A stretch of DNA of 64,000 bases from a virus: positions 124,001 through 188,000 of IMG/VR virus record IMGVR_UViG_3300030012_005163; one strand, written 5' to 3'. A model generated the notes under the pieces. That model was not told where the DNA came from. It did no database searches and saw only the letters and a program-made list of their open reading frames with translations. A program made the position numbers and the translations under genes. The stretch's first letter is position 1, and each line of letters begins with the position of its first letter. Positions 9,004-18,080 of this stretch are shown here, piece after piece.

Positions 9004-9077
9004 GGACCGGTAGCTCAGCTGGATAGAGCATCTGCCTTCTAAGCAGACGGTCGGAGGTTCGAATCCTCCCCGGTTCA
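9004..9077 (+). tRNA. tRNA-Arg (anticodon TCT)
   Basis: A 74-base cloverleaf starting GGACCGG, whose acceptor pairs with CCGGTTC. The anticodon stem TCTGC/GCAGA encloses CTTCTAA with anticodon TCT, and the T-arm is GGAGG/CCTCC. CCA is not encoded. It reads AGA, a very frequent Arg codon here. The 3' end shares three bases with the stop codon of the convergent minus-strand gene. Confidence 0.93.
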
Positions 9078-10367
9078 CTTTTTTTCTTTAAAGTCTGGAT
9101 TTGGTGCAACAAATGCTCTGAGTTTAACTTTATCCCAATCTTTTAACTCAGTAGGTGTTTCTTCGTCCCACAATTCATCATTATAATCATCTTCATCATA
9201 ATAATCTTCAGTAGGTTTATCACCCATTTTTAAAATAGACATTGTTCTATGCCAACCTTCTACTAATTGATAAGTACCATCGGGATTTTGTAGGATAATA
9301 ACTGGTTCATTCATTCCATCATCTCTCCTCATACTCATTTGAGTGTCCATTCGTTCTTCATCATTGGGTACGTTGTATGCATTTATATTACCGAAGTCCC
9401 TTTGTTCAAACGCTCTTACTGTACGTTTATCAAAATCCATTGGGTTTACATTTAAAACTTGTAACTTCCACGGACCTTTTAAATAGTTATACCACCATCC
9501 ATTTCCATCGCCCTTAATATAAGGTATTGGATCACCATTATACATGTTTAATATATCTTTTATTGCTGGACGATGACCTGGTGCTCTCATTAGTATAATA
9601 TTTCTATAATAATCTTGTAAGACATATTCTGGTGTGTCAGGGAATTCTCTCCTCATTTTTTCATATATTCTTTTATGAGGATTATTATCTTTATATATTG
9701 GAATACTAGTTACCTCTTCTTCTAACTCCACACCCATTTCATATTTGTTTTTGTTTGGGTTTGCATCACTAACATTCCAGTACTTTAAATCCTCTTCTAT
9801 TTTAGATAATTGACTTTCAGTAATAATAATTTTTCTTTTAGTAATACTTTCATTTATAGTTCGTAATACATCTGCTTCTGTATCAAAAACCTCATCATAA
9901 TCTCCTTGATGTATTTCATCATCTATGTGAGTTGTTAATTCTGGACTCACTACATTACCATAATCGAATTCCCAGTCCATTGCGTCTATGGCAGTATCAC
10001 TATCATCTGACACGACAGTATTTTTGATTTCTCTCCAAGAATTTATGTTTTGATAAAATTTAATTTGATACTCTTTCATTTGTGGTACAACTACTTCTTC
10101 TATAGAAGCAAAATCACCATCTTTATTTAAAACATTGAATAAATTATTTTTATATAAAGCATAAAAATACATAAGTATATCCTTATCTAATGCTAAGTTA
10201 CCTATGATGTTAGAATCCATTAAAAGATTAAGATCCGTTTTTTTAGTTGATGCATAGTCATTTATTTTACCACCTAAAGTTCTATATATTTCTCTTAATA
10301 TTGCAATTTCAAAATTATTGAACGGTTGAGTATCAGTAGTATTTCTTATAATGTCTTTTAATTTCAT
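9075..10367 (-). CDS. ParB/sulfiredoxin-like fold protein
   Basis: A 430-residue protein on the minus strand; I choose the internal Met beginning MKLKDIIRNTTD because the longer frame would run through the divergent promoter at 10367-10398. Near the C-terminus, PVIILQNPDGTYQLVEGWHR is a ParB/Srx-superfamily-like segment (substrate-binding G-x-H-R loop), with a final strand KLRAFVAPN. The middle contains KIIITESQLSKIEEDL, the same motif found at the N-terminus of several tagged proteins (26552, 48639, 49255, 50495). The stop overlaps the tRNA-Arg 3' end by three bases. A virion-associated role is possible; the biochemical activity is unknown. Confidence 0.6.
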   Translation of the reverse strand: MKLKDIIRNTTDTQPFNNFEIAILREIYRTLGGKINDYASTKKTDLNLLMDSNIIGNLALDKDILMYFYALYKNNLFNVLNKDGDFASIEEVVVPQMKEYQIKFYQNINSWREIKNTVVSDDSDTAIDAMDWEFDYGNVVSPELTTHIDDEIHQGDYDEVFDTEADVLRTINESITKRKIIITESQLSKIEEDLKYWNVSDANPNKNKYEMGVELEEEVTSIPIYKDNNPHKRIYEKMRREFPDTPEYVLQDYYRNIILMRAPGHRPAIKDILNMYNGDPIPYIKGDGNGWWYNYLKGPWKLQVLNVNPMDFDKRTVRAFEQRDFGNINAYNVPNDEERMDTQMSMRRDDGMNEPVIILQNPDGTYQLVEGWHRTMSILKMGDKPTEDYYDEDDYNDELWDEETPTELKDWDKVKLRAFVAPNPDFKEKK

Positions 10368-10398
10368 TTGTTTTTTTAAAAATAAATGATTATCTTTG
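10367..10398 (+). promoter_or_regulatory. Class A promoter (TTTG-N20-TATCTTTG)
   Basis: TTTG at 10367-10370 and TATCTTTG at 10391-10398 with a 20-base spacer. The -33 element overlaps the start codon of the divergent minus-strand gene at 10367. Confidence 0.75.
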
Positions 10399-10409
10399 TA
10401 ATAATAAAT

Positions 10410-11315
10410 ATGCAAAAAATGGAGATTATTAAAGAATTATCAGTCTTTAACAATATAAAATACTATGATGAACCTCATACGTATTATATTGATGGGGAGA
10501 AAACAATATCCTGTACTGGTTTTATTCATAAGTTTGAAGAAGACTTTGAGTCTAATGTAGATAAACCAGATAAATGGGCAGAAAAACAAGGACATATATA
10601 TAAGGCTAAAAGTATGGCAGATAAGTTTGCGCATAAACAAAACTTTTATCCTATGGAAGGTGATCCGTATGATAGGCCTGATTACTCTAAACCAAAACCA
10701 CCAGAGGAATGTACTAGTGAAGAAGACATCAAAAAGTTATGGAAGTATAAAAACAATCATGCTACTTTTGAGGGTACAACACTTCACGATTATATTGAGA
10801 ATTATCTCAATAATAAAATAATGCCTTACCCCACTAAAAGTCCTGAAGGATTGGATTTTAGTGATATAGAAGAAACATATAAGATTATGGAAGGATATTT
10901 TCATAACTTTTACAATGATACAGTAGCTAAAGGTAAGTTAGTACCAATTAAATCAGAGTTAGTGGTTGGTGATAAAGACTATATGTTATGTGGTATGGTG
11001 GATCAGTTATTTTGGAATGAAAGATATGGTACTTTAGAGATATGGGATTGGAAGACTAATACTCGTCTAAATATGAAGGATGATTATGGTAACAAAATGA
11101 AGGGGTGTTTATGGATGTTAGATAAATGTGAATTTAATACATATTCATTACAACTTAATATCTATAAAAAAATAATTGAGAAAAATACTAACCTAAAAGT
11201 GGGTAGATGTAATTTAGTATGGTTCAATGAAGATAACCCGAATTATAAAGTTATCAAATGTGCAGACTATAGTGAACATGTAGATAATATGTTAACTACT
11301 TTAATTCCTGCCTAA
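10410..11315 (+). CDS. PD-(D/E)XK exonuclease (RecB/Cas4-like)
   Basis: The catalytic core reads SELVVGDKDYMLCGMVDQLF followed by the motif EIWDWKTN, that is the GxVD then D-x-K pattern of RecB-type PD-(D/E)XK nucleases, with a C-terminal SLQLNIYKKI helix (QxxxY motif). No C-terminal Fe-S cysteine triplet as in Cas4 is visible. The chosen ATG is 11 bases after the class A -7 box; ATG 10419 is an alternative. Neighbouring SbcCD-like genes suggest a role in DNA end processing or host DNA degradation. Confidence 0.8.
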   Translation: MQKMEIIKELSVFNNIKYYDEPHTYYIDGEKTISCTGFIHKFEEDFESNVDKPDKWAEKQGHIYKAKSMADKFAHKQNFYPMEGDPYDRPDYSKPKPPEECTSEEDIKKLWKYKNNHATFEGTTLHDYIENYLNNKIMPYPTKSPEGLDFSDIEETYKIMEGYFHNFYNDTVAKGKLVPIKSELVVGDKDYMLCGMVDQLFWNERYGTLEIWDWKTNTRLNMKDDYGNKMKGCLWMLDKCEFNTYSLQLNIYKKIIEKNTNLKVGRCNLVWFNEDNPNYKVIKCADYSEHVDNMLTTLIPA

Positions 11316-11319
11316 TCGC

Positions 11320-11351
11320 GTTGTCTTTTTAATAAAAAATCGTTATATTTA
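11320..11351 (+). promoter_or_regulatory. Class A promoter (GTTG-N20-TATATTTA) for gp47-like gene
   Basis: TTG at 11321-11323 and TATATTTA at 11344-11351 are 20 bases apart; ATG 11356 follows after 4 bases. It would drive the three-gene gp47-coiled coil-gp46 operon. Confidence 0.72.
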
Positions 11352-11355
11352 AGGT

Positions 11356-12174
11356 ATGATAAAAAAATTATTTCACATTGCAGATTTACATTTTAGAACT
11401 TATAATAGGCATAATGAATGTAAAGAAGTCTGTAACAAATTCCTCAATGAAGTTAAATTTTATATAGAAGATAACAACTTATCTTTTGAAGAATGTAGAA
11501 TAGTAATTGCAGGAGATATAGTGCATCAAAAGATTACTATATCAAACGAGTTAACAATGTTAGTTTCTTGGTTTCTTAATAAATGTAGTGAGTTATGTCC
11601 TGTGGTTTTAATTGCGGGTAATCACGACCTTTTGGAAAATAATAAAGATAGGTTGGATTCCTTAACACCAATAATAGAAATAATGAATAACCCATATGTG
11701 AACTATATGACTGAAAGTAAGTGTTATTTAGATGAAAACATAGTTTGGTGTTGTTATTCTATATTTGAAGAAAACGCTAGACCAGATATTGATGCTTGTA
11801 GAAAAGAATATGGTAGTGACAAGAAATATATTGGTTTATTTCATGCACCAGTTAACGGTGCAATAACTTCAGTAGGTTTTGAATTTGATGAATCTGCGGA
11901 GTTAAAACAGTTTGAGGGATGTGATGCAGTCATTATGGGTGACATACATCATAGACAAAATTTTGTGCATAAAGGTATAAATATAACATATTGTGGAAGT
12001 TTTATCCAACAAGATTTTGGTGAGAGGGTATCTGAACATGGTTACTTAATATGGGATGTAGAACATTTAGATTATACAGAACATGATATAAATACAGAAT
12101 ATGGATATTATGTTTTTAAAATAAATTCTTTAGAAGATTTAGAAGTAGGTAAAGAATATCTAACTAATGCTTAA
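11356..12174 (+). CDS. SbcD/Mre11-like nuclease (T4 gp47-like)
   Basis: All calcineurin-type phosphoesterase motifs are present: IADLHFR, AGDIVH, IAGNHDLL, FHAPV and MGDIHHRQ, which bind two metal ions. The length of 272 residues is shorter than bacterial SbcD but fits phage gp47. With the Rad50-like protein at 12835 it should form the Mre11-Rad50-type complex for end resection and recombination-dependent replication. The stop overlaps the next start by one base (TAATG). Confidence 0.9.
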   Translation: MIKKLFHIADLHFRTYNRHNECKEVCNKFLNEVKFYIEDNNLSFEECRIVIAGDIVHQKITISNELTMLVSWFLNKCSELCPVVLIAGNHDLLENNKDRLDSLTPIIEIMNNPYVNYMTESKCYLDENIVWCCYSIFEENARPDIDACRKEYGSDKKYIGLFHAPVNGAITSVGFEFDESAELKQFEGCDAVIMGDIHHRQNFVHKGINITYCGSFIQQDFGERVSEHGYLIWDVEHLDYTEHDINTEYGYYVFKINSLEDLEVGKEYLTNA

Positions 12175-12830
12175 TGAGAATACCTAAAAAAATAAGGGAC
12201 GAAATAAAAGAATTTTGTAAACTCAATGACATTGAGGATGTAGATAAGTTTATATTGAGTAATATTCAGACAGGATTTAACATAGAAAAATATGGTAATG
12301 CACCATTTATAAAAGAAGTTATAGTTGAAAAAGAAGTACCTGTTGAAACTATTAAAGAAATTATAGTAGAAAAAGAAGTACCTGTTGAAGTTTTAAGAGA
12401 AATAGTAAAAGAAGTACCTGTTGAAAAGGAAGTAATAAAAGAAGTGATGGTAGAGAAAGAGATTTATATTACAGATGATAATCAAGTGAAAGAATTAGGT
12501 GATAAAATAACTTTATTGGAAAATAATATTATTAAAAAAGAAAAAAATATTACTAATTTAAAAAATAAAATAAACAAAATAGAAAAAGACAGTATAATAA
12601 AAACAACAGAGTCTTTAGATAAAGATAGTGAATTAAAAAAACTTAATAATAATTTAGGGAAGAAAAACAATGAAATAAAAAAACTTAAAGGTAAAATTAT
12701 TGAGTTAGAGAAAGAAATAACAGATTTAAAAAATCAAAATAATACTAAAGGTAGACCCTTTAGAGACATTTATGACGAAGATGAGAATACTGGTGGACAT
12801 TGGGGATCTAACCTTATAGATAAAAAATAA
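12174..12830 (+). CDS. Coiled-coil protein with VEKEVPVE repeats between gp47 and gp46 homologues
   Basis: The N-terminal 45 residues are a small helical domain (IPKKIRDEIKEFCKLNDIED). Residues about 48-100 hold four imperfect copies of an I/V-x-VEKEVPVE repeat, then a long Lys/Glu/Asn-rich coiled coil to about residue 190, then an acidic tail. There is no catalytic motif. Its position inside the Mre11/Rad50-like operon suggests a partner or tether for that complex, but this is inference from context. Confidence 0.62.
   Translation: MRIPKKIRDEIKEFCKLNDIEDVDKFILSNIQTGFNIEKYGNAPFIKEVIVEKEVPVETIKEIIVEKEVPVEVLREIVKEVPVEKEVIKEVMVEKEIYITDDNQVKELGDKITLLENNIIKKEKNITNLKNKINKIEKDSIIKTTESLDKDSELKKLNNNLGKKNNEIKKLKGKIIELEKEITDLKNQNNTKGRPFRDIYDEDENTGGHWGSNLIDKK
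12325..12450 (+). repeat. In-gene repeat encoding VEKEVPVE units
   Basis: The motif GAAGTACCTGTTGAA occurs three times (two copies preceded by GTTGAAAAA or GTAGAAAAA), with spacing of roughly 42 then 36 bases. It encodes the repetitive segment of the coiled-coil protein and is not a CRISPR or regulatory array. Confidence 0.7.
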
Positions 12831-12834
12831 TAAT

Positions 12835-15216
12835 ATGGAAAACAATATTGAAGTGGTAAGAACAAAAAAATTAGTAGACGTACCAAAAAATGCACAACTG
12901 AGAGTTGATTGGCAAGATTATCCAGAAAATAGGACATTAGAGACTATTAATAGAGTCAAAACTTATTTTTCTGATAAGTATGGGTTATCCAAAACCTCAA
13001 TTAAAATAAATTTTATCCCAATATTAAAAAATAGTGTCGGTAAAGTAGTAGACATTACCGATGGACTAATTGATAATATAATGGACACTGCATACCAAAG
13101 AAAGTTGTTTACTCAATGGATTGAAATAAATGGTGTAGATATAAATTTTGATAGGTTATGTAGGTTAGATGATAAAGTTAATGATGTCTTAGTTAATTTA
13201 GGTGAAGAAGATATTAGATACCGAAGATGGAGTATAAATAAATTGTGGATAGATAATTTTTTATCTTTTGGTGAAGATAATAATATTGATTATAATGGGT
13301 TAAAAGGATTAAGTATTGTAAATTCTTTACCTGCCAATCAAGGTGGTAAAACTATTTTTAGTATTGATTCTATATTATTTTTATTTTTTGGTAAAACTAC
13401 TAAAACAGATACTGCAGCAGAAATATTTAATACTTTTACCGATAAAGATGAAGTTACTGTTGGGGGTGAAATAAATATTGATGGTGAAGAATACATAATA
13501 GAAAGGAAACTATTTAGAAAGAAAACTAAAACAGGTAATTATAAAACTTCTTCTGAATTAAATTTTTTCCGAGTATTATCAGATGGTAGTCATGAAAATT
13601 TAGAAGGTGAACAACGTAGAGAAACAGATAAATTAATATCGGAGACTATTGGGACATACGATGATTTTATGTTGACTATTGTTGCAACTGCAAAAAACTT
13701 AGAGGATCTATTAGAAACTAAACCAACCCAAAGAGGTAGACTTTTAACTAAATTTATTGGGTTAGAGATTATTGAGAAAAAAGAAGAGATTAATAAAGGA
13801 TTAATGTCGGATTTTAAAAGTAAGATGAAATCTAATGTTCATAATACTAAAGAGTTAGAATTTGAAATAGAAGATAATATTATAAAGATAAAAGAAAATA
13901 AAGAATTAATAAAAGAAAATAATAATAAATTATTTAAAATAGATGGGGAAATATCTGAAGCTAATTCTAAAAAAGAAATTTTATTATCCGAAAAATATGT
14001 GATTGATGATGAAGTTAGTAATGTTAACCCTAAAACCCTTAAAGATGAAATAGATACTTTAACTGATGAAGGTGTTACTAAGAAAAAATCTTTAGATGAT
14101 ATTATAAAAAACATTACTAAGATAGGTGATGTAGATTATGATGAAGACAAACATGAGGAGATTAGAGAAGAAGAAAAAGATTTACTATTGAAAGAAAGTA
14201 AAGAATTAAGTAATAAAGAAAGAAAAGAGTTATTAATAAAAAATTTGGAGGAAGGAGAAATTTGTCCAACATGTAAAAGAGCATTAGAAGACGTTGATCA
14301 TAGTGAAGAGATAAAAGAGGAAAAGAAAAATTTAAAAAATATAAAAGACTTAATAAAAGTAATACAAAAAGATTTAGGTGTCACACTTAAGTCTTTGGAT
14401 AAACAAAGTAATCTAAAAACTATTTCTGATGAAAAAGATAAGTTAGAATTAAGTAGAGACAGATTAGAAGTAGAGATTGATGGGTTAAGAGTCGATTTAA
14501 AAGAAAAAATGAATCTACAGAAGAACTATGAACGTAATATTGAATATATTGAAAAGAATAGAAATTTAGAAAGTAAGATATTAGGATATAACCAACTTTT
14601 AGAAAAACTAAATAAAAAAAGAGATGGTATCAGAAATGAAATACAGGATCTTAAAAATGATAATAAAGTAAAAAAACAAAATAATATCGATAATCAAAAT
14701 ATAATAGAACAGATATTAAGAGAAGAAGAGGTATTAAAAATATTTGAGATTTATAATAGGATGATAGGTAAAAACGGTATTTCAAAATTAGTTCTATCTT
14801 CAGTAATTCCTATAATAAATTATGAACTAGACAGACTGTTAGATGAAGTATGTGATTTCCAAATACAGTTAGAGATTAATGATAAAAATGAAGTAGATTT
14901 TAATATAGTTAAAAAAGACGTAACCAAAAAGTTAAAATCAGGATCAGGATTAGAAACAACATTAGCATCTTTAGCTCTTCGATGTGTACTAGGTAGAATT
15001 TCTACGCTACCAAAACCAAATATTATCGTCTTTGATGAGGTGTTAGGTAAAGTTGCTAATATAAATTTAGATTATGTTAAAATATTTTTTGATAAAATAA
15101 AAAAGATGTATGAGGTAATTTTATTGATTACACATAACCCAATAACACAAGATTGGGGTGACAAAATTATAACAATTGAAAAAAATAATGACGTTTCGTC
15201 ATTGCAGATTAAATAA
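12835..15216 (+). CDS. SbcC/Rad50-like ATPase (T4 gp46-like)
   Basis: The 793-residue protein has an N-terminal ABC ATPase half, long coiled coils with a central zinc hook CPTC (in GEICPTCKRAL), and a C-terminal half with signature LKSGSGLETTLASLALRC and Walker B IIVFDEVLG. The P-loop reads SLPANQGGKT: GKT is conserved but the usual first glycine of GxxxxGKT is proline. The first about 130 residues before IDNFLSFG form an extra domain not typical of SbcC. It should partner with the nuclease at 11356. Confidence 0.88.
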   Translation: MENNIEVVRTKKLVDVPKNAQLRVDWQDYPENRTLETINRVKTYFSDKYGLSKTSIKINFIPILKNSVGKVVDITDGLIDNIMDTAYQRKLFTQWIEINGVDINFDRLCRLDDKVNDVLVNLGEEDIRYRRWSINKLWIDNFLSFGEDNNIDYNGLKGLSIVNSLPANQGGKTIFSIDSILFLFFGKTTKTDTAAEIFNTFTDKDEVTVGGEINIDGEEYIIERKLFRKKTKTGNYKTSSELNFFRVLSDGSHENLEGEQRRETDKLISETIGTYDDFMLTIVATAKNLEDLLETKPTQRGRLLTKFIGLEIIEKKEEINKGLMSDFKSKMKSNVHNTKELEFEIEDNIIKIKENKELIKENNNKLFKIDGEISEANSKKEILLSEKYVIDDEVSNVNPKTLKDEIDTLTDEGVTKKKSLDDIIKNITKIGDVDYDEDKHEEIREEEKDLLLKESKELSNKERKELLIKNLEEGEICPTCKRALEDVDHSEEIKEEKKNLKNIKDLIKVIQKDLGVTLKSLDKQSNLKTISDEKDKLELSRDRLEVEIDGLRVDLKEKMNLQKNYERNIEYIEKNRNLESKILGYNQLLEKLNKKRDGIRNEIQDLKNDNKVKKQNNIDNQNIIEQILREEEVLKIFEIYNRMIGKNGISKLVLSSVIPIINYELDRLLDEVCDFQIQLEINDKNEVDFNIVKKDVTKKLKSGSGLETTLASLALRCVLGRISTLPKPNIIVFDEVLGKVANINLDYVKIFFDKIKKMYEVILLITHNPITQDWGDKIITIEKNNDVSSLQIK

Positions 15217-15231
15217 TTTGCCGTATATTTG
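15201..15231 (+). promoter_or_regulatory. Class A-like promoter (ATTG-N19-TATATTTG)
   Basis: TTG at 15202-15204 and TATATTTG at 15224-15231 with a 19-base spacer, located at the end of the Rad50-like gene. It would serve the genes at 15292 and the sigma factor. Confidence 0.5.
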
Positions 15232-15291
15232 TAAAAATTGGGTAATGGTACTCAATTTGTAAGTATATATTTAAAAAGTAAAAGTTTTAAT

Positions 15292-15792
15292 ATGGAACAA
15301 CTAAGATTAAAAAAATATTGTCTAATAGGTTTAGATGAAATAGATGAAATAAAAAAAGATTTAGAAACATTATCAAATGACATAGTAAATTATGCCACTG
15401 GTAATGATTTAATTATCGCAACATTTAAATCGGAATTTAATATTATTGAATTAGAAGAGTTTCTTAATTTAGAAAAAAGAGCTTACATTGTTTTTGAAAT
15501 GTTACCAGCAATTTTTTCAGCAAATTTATTAATAGAAAAATTTCAAGACGCATTATTTGGTGGTAAGATAGACAATAGTGAATATACCCCATTATTTGAG
15601 GCTAGAAATAATATGGAGAATATAATGTCATTTACTGAAGAAATGGGTGAAAATATTGTAGAAAAATTTACAGATATTAAACCTATTAAACCTACTATGG
15701 ATGAACTGTTAGATAAAATTAGTAAAGTAGGTTTAGATAAATTATCTAAAATAGAAAAACAATACTTAAAAGAATATTCAAACGAACAATAA
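15292..15792 (+). CDS. Hypothetical protein with C-terminal DELLDKI-type motif
   Basis: A 166-residue protein starting MEQLRLKKYCLIG; the upstream TTG at 15238 would extend it across the leader and is less likely. The C-terminus, TMDELLDKISKVGLDKLS then EKQYLKEYS, resembles a short C-terminal helix-turn motif common at the ends of diverse Bacteroidota proteins. The rest is alpha-helical with no recognised catalytic residues. It precedes the sigma factor by 11 bases and may be co-regulated with it. Confidence 0.6.
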   Translation: MEQLRLKKYCLIGLDEIDEIKKDLETLSNDIVNYATGNDLIIATFKSEFNIIELEEFLNLEKRAYIVFEMLPAIFSANLLIEKFQDALFGGKIDNSEYTPLFEARNNMENIMSFTEEMGENIVEKFTDIKPIKPTMDELLDKISKVGLDKLSKIEKQYLKEYSNEQ

Positions 15793-15803
15793 AATAAAAA
15801 ACT

Positions 15804-16610
15804 ATGGATTATAAAAGATACATTAATACCAAAGAAGATTCCATGTCTATATATCTTAAAGATGTGAGAAAAAGTGAAAGAATTACACCACAAGAAGAAG
15901 TAGAAATTGCTAAAAGAATTGCTAATGGAGATGAAAGTGCAATAGATGAATTAGTGATGGCTAATTTAAGATTTGTTATTGCTATTGCTAAAGACTATCA
16001 AAATCAAGGCATCTCTTTAGCGGATTTGATATCTGAAGGTAATTACGGATTAATTACCGCAGCTAAAAGGTTTGATTATACCAAAGGGTTTAGATTTATC
16101 TCTTATGCAGTTTGGTGGGTTAAACAATCTATTTTACAGTGTTTGAATGATAATTCTAGAATGGTTAGAATACCCGCTAATATGGTTAATAAGTTATCTA
16201 AAATAAATAAAGAAATAGAAAAATTTGAAAAGGAATTTGAAAGATCACCTACTTCTGAAGAGGTAGAATATCTTCATATACCCACATGTGGCTCTTTAAA
16301 TAAACACATTAATGAAGATGGGGACGAATTGTGTGCAGTCATCAAAGATGAAACTTTTGATAGTCCAGACTCAGGTGTAGATGAGAATGATACTTTATCG
16401 GGTAAACTCAATAGAGTGATGTCATATTTAAGTCATCGTGAAAGAGAAATAATTAACTGTTATTTTGGTATATACGGTAGCCCAATGACGTTAGAAGCTA
16501 TTGGTGAAGAATTAGAGTTAACAAAAGAAAGAATTAGACAAATCAAAGAATCTGCTATTCGTAAAATTAGAAATAATGTAGGAGATATTTTTGATTATAT
16601 GGATAAATAA
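15804..16610 (+). CDS. RNA polymerase sigma-70 factor, Bacteroidota RpoD-type
   Basis: Region 1.2 (SIYLKDVRKSERITPQEEVE), region 2 (NLRFVIAIAKDYQNQGISL and GFRFISYAVWWVKQSI), region 3 (RIPANMVNKLSKI) and region 4 (SHREREIINCYFGIYGSPMT and ELTKERIRQIKESAIRKI) are all intact. The 268-residue size and absence of region 1.1 match the short primary sigma factors of Bacteroidota. It probably directs host core polymerase to phage promoters; which of the two promoter classes it reads is unknown. An internal Met at codon 14 is an alternative start. A strong terminator follows. Confidence 0.92.
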   Translation: MDYKRYINTKEDSMSIYLKDVRKSERITPQEEVEIAKRIANGDESAIDELVMANLRFVIAIAKDYQNQGISLADLISEGNYGLITAAKRFDYTKGFRFISYAVWWVKQSILQCLNDNSRMVRIPANMVNKLSKINKEIEKFEKEFERSPTSEEVEYLHIPTCGSLNKHINEDGDELCAVIKDETFDSPDSGVDENDTLSGKLNRVMSYLSHREREIINCYFGIYGSPMTLEAIGEELELTKERIRQIKESAIRKIRNNVGDIFDYMDK

Positions 16611-16637
16611 ATAAATCAAAATTATTTTTTATACGAT

Positions 16638-16664
16638 AAAGGGGGTAAAAAACCCCCTTTTTTT
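16638..16664 (+). terminator. Rho-independent terminator after sigma factor
   Basis: AAAGGGGG and CCCCCTTT form a strong stem around a short A-rich loop, followed by a run of seven T. Confidence 0.92.
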
Positions 16665-16703
16665 ATACACTTTTTTAAATTCTGGTGTTATTTATTATTA
16701 AAG

Positions 16704-16712
16704 ATATTTATA
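16704..16712 (+). promoter_or_regulatory. Class B promoter box
   Basis: ATATTTATA lies 24 bases upstream of the ATG at 16737, right after the sigma-gene terminator, so a new transcript must begin here. No TTTG lies at the -33 position. Confidence 0.5.
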
Positions 16713-16736
16713 TAATATAAAAATAAAAAAAAAGTT

Positions 16737-17039
16737 ATGAAAAAATTATTAGATTTTATTGACAAATGGGGAAGTAGAATATCATTCGGTTTAGTTTTAA
16801 TTATATTTCTAAAAACATGTACTACTAATACTAAAATAGAAAAAGTACAAAAAGAATTAGATAAGAAAACAGTTACTATTGATAGTACATTAATTAAAAT
16901 AGACAGTAAGATTATCAGTGAAGACCAAATGATTAAATTAATTAAAGAAGTACCTAATTGGAAAACATTAGAATTAGAAGAGTTATCAGATAAGAATAGA
17001 ATACCTATTAACAAATTAAAAAACGATAACGAAAAATAA
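16737..17039 (+). CDS. Small single-pass membrane protein (lysis cassette candidate)
   Basis: A 100-residue protein with one N-terminal transmembrane segment (ISFGLVLIIFLK) followed by a charged coiled-coil-like region. It is first in a cluster that includes a multi-spanning membrane protein, an amidase and two overlapping spanin-like genes. It may be a holin or antiholin component, but no family signature is visible. Confidence 0.6.
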   Translation: MKKLLDFIDKWGSRISFGLVLIIFLKTCTTNTKIEKVQKELDKKTVTIDSTLIKIDSKIISEDQMIKLIKEVPNWKTLELEELSDKNRIPINKLKNDNEK

Positions 17040-17051
17040 AAAAATAAAATT

Positions 17052-18080
17052 ATGAAGTTAATTGGAAATTGGATTAAAAACAATCCTATACGCACACTGT
17101 TTTTGATACCGATTATACTTGTTGCAGCAATTTCTATTTCACACGTAGTTACATGGTATAGTATCGCAAACCCAATTAATTGGGCAATTTATTTATCTAT
17201 TGCTATCGAAGTAGGTGCAATGACTGCATTAGTCGCAGCAACTAATAGAGTAAAAGGTGGTGTATGGTTTATGTTTGGTTTAGTAACATTTATACAAATG
17301 GTGGGAAATATATATTTTTCTTTTAAGGAAATTGATACTACTGGAGAATTATGGAAATCATGGATAGAATTAACTACACCAGTTTGGGAAATGGTTGGTA
17401 CAGAACTATCTGATACTTTAGCCCTTAAAAGATGGTTAGCCTTTTTAGAGGGTGGGTTATTACCTATTATTTCACTTACCTCATTACACTTTTTTGTAAG
17501 ATACGATAGAAATGAAAATGAAAAAATAGACAAAGAAAAAATAATAAAAGAATATTTCGAAGCTAGAAATAAAAAAATGGTAGATATAGTAGAAAATAAA
17601 AGAGAGGATAAAGTGGAGGACGAAACTGAACATCTTCTTAAATCAGAAGCAAATAAAGAACATTTAGAAGAATCTATACAACAAGCTAAGGAAATAGAAA
17701 AAAAGATAGATGAAAAAGATATTTACGGTGAAAGTGATGAAGTTCCGTGGGAAGAAGATCCTGAAGTACAGGAATTTTTAGAAAAGATGGATGAACCAGG
17801 TCCATGGCCGGAGGAAGATGATAAAATATATACTGTAGGTGGATTAAGTGCAGATAAAGAAAGAGATTTTATTAAATTTCATAAAAAAGAAGAAGAGTTT
17901 AGTAAACAAATTAAGGAAGAAGAAAAAGAGTCTAATGAGACAGAAATTTTAAAGAAAGCTATTAATGAGTATCAAAATAAAAAAGAAGAAAAACCACAAA
18001 AAAAAAAGAATAAAAGTGGAATGATTCCTACGGAATATGGTAAAGTTAGGAGAAAAACTAATATTAAAAGAATTGATTAA
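17052..18080 (+). CDS. Multi-spanning membrane protein with charged cytoplasmic tail
   Basis: The N-terminal half has about four hydrophobic segments (TLFLIPIILVAAISISHVV, WAIYLSIAIEVGAMTALVAA, VWFMFGLVTFIQMVGNIYF, LLPIISLTSLHFFV). The C-terminal about 170 residues are Glu/Lys-rich and coiled, ending in a basic patch. Its stop overlaps the amidase start by one base. The position suggests a holin-like or envelope-remodelling role; the long charged tail is unusual for a holin. Confidence 0.6.
   Translation: MKLIGNWIKNNPIRTLFLIPIILVAAISISHVVTWYSIANPINWAIYLSIAIEVGAMTALVAATNRVKGGVWFMFGLVTFIQMVGNIYFSFKEIDTTGELWKSWIELTTPVWEMVGTELSDTLALKRWLAFLEGGLLPIISLTSLHFFVRYDRNENEKIDKEKIIKEYFEARNKKMVDIVENKREDKVEDETEHLLKSEANKEHLEESIQQAKEIEKKIDEKDIYGESDEVPWEEDPEVQEFLEKMDEPGPWPEEDDKIYTVGGLSADKERDFIKFHKKEEEFSKQIKEEEKESNETEILKKAINEYQNKKEEKPQKKKNKSGMIPTEYGKVRRKTNIKRID

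Noticed and set aside
8897-9112. Minus-strand 71-codon ORF with GRIRTSDRLLRR spanning both tRNAs
   Set aside because: A familiar artefact of translating the antisense of tRNA genes; both tRNAs fold perfectly on the + strand.
12325-12450. CRISPR-like repeat array
   Set aside because: Repeats are in frame, encode VEKEVPVE units, and have no unique spacers.
15543-15893. Minus-strand 116-codon ORF opposite the gene before sigma
   Set aside because: Covers two supported + genes and has a Phe/Ser/Ile composition typical of antisense of AT-rich coding DNA.
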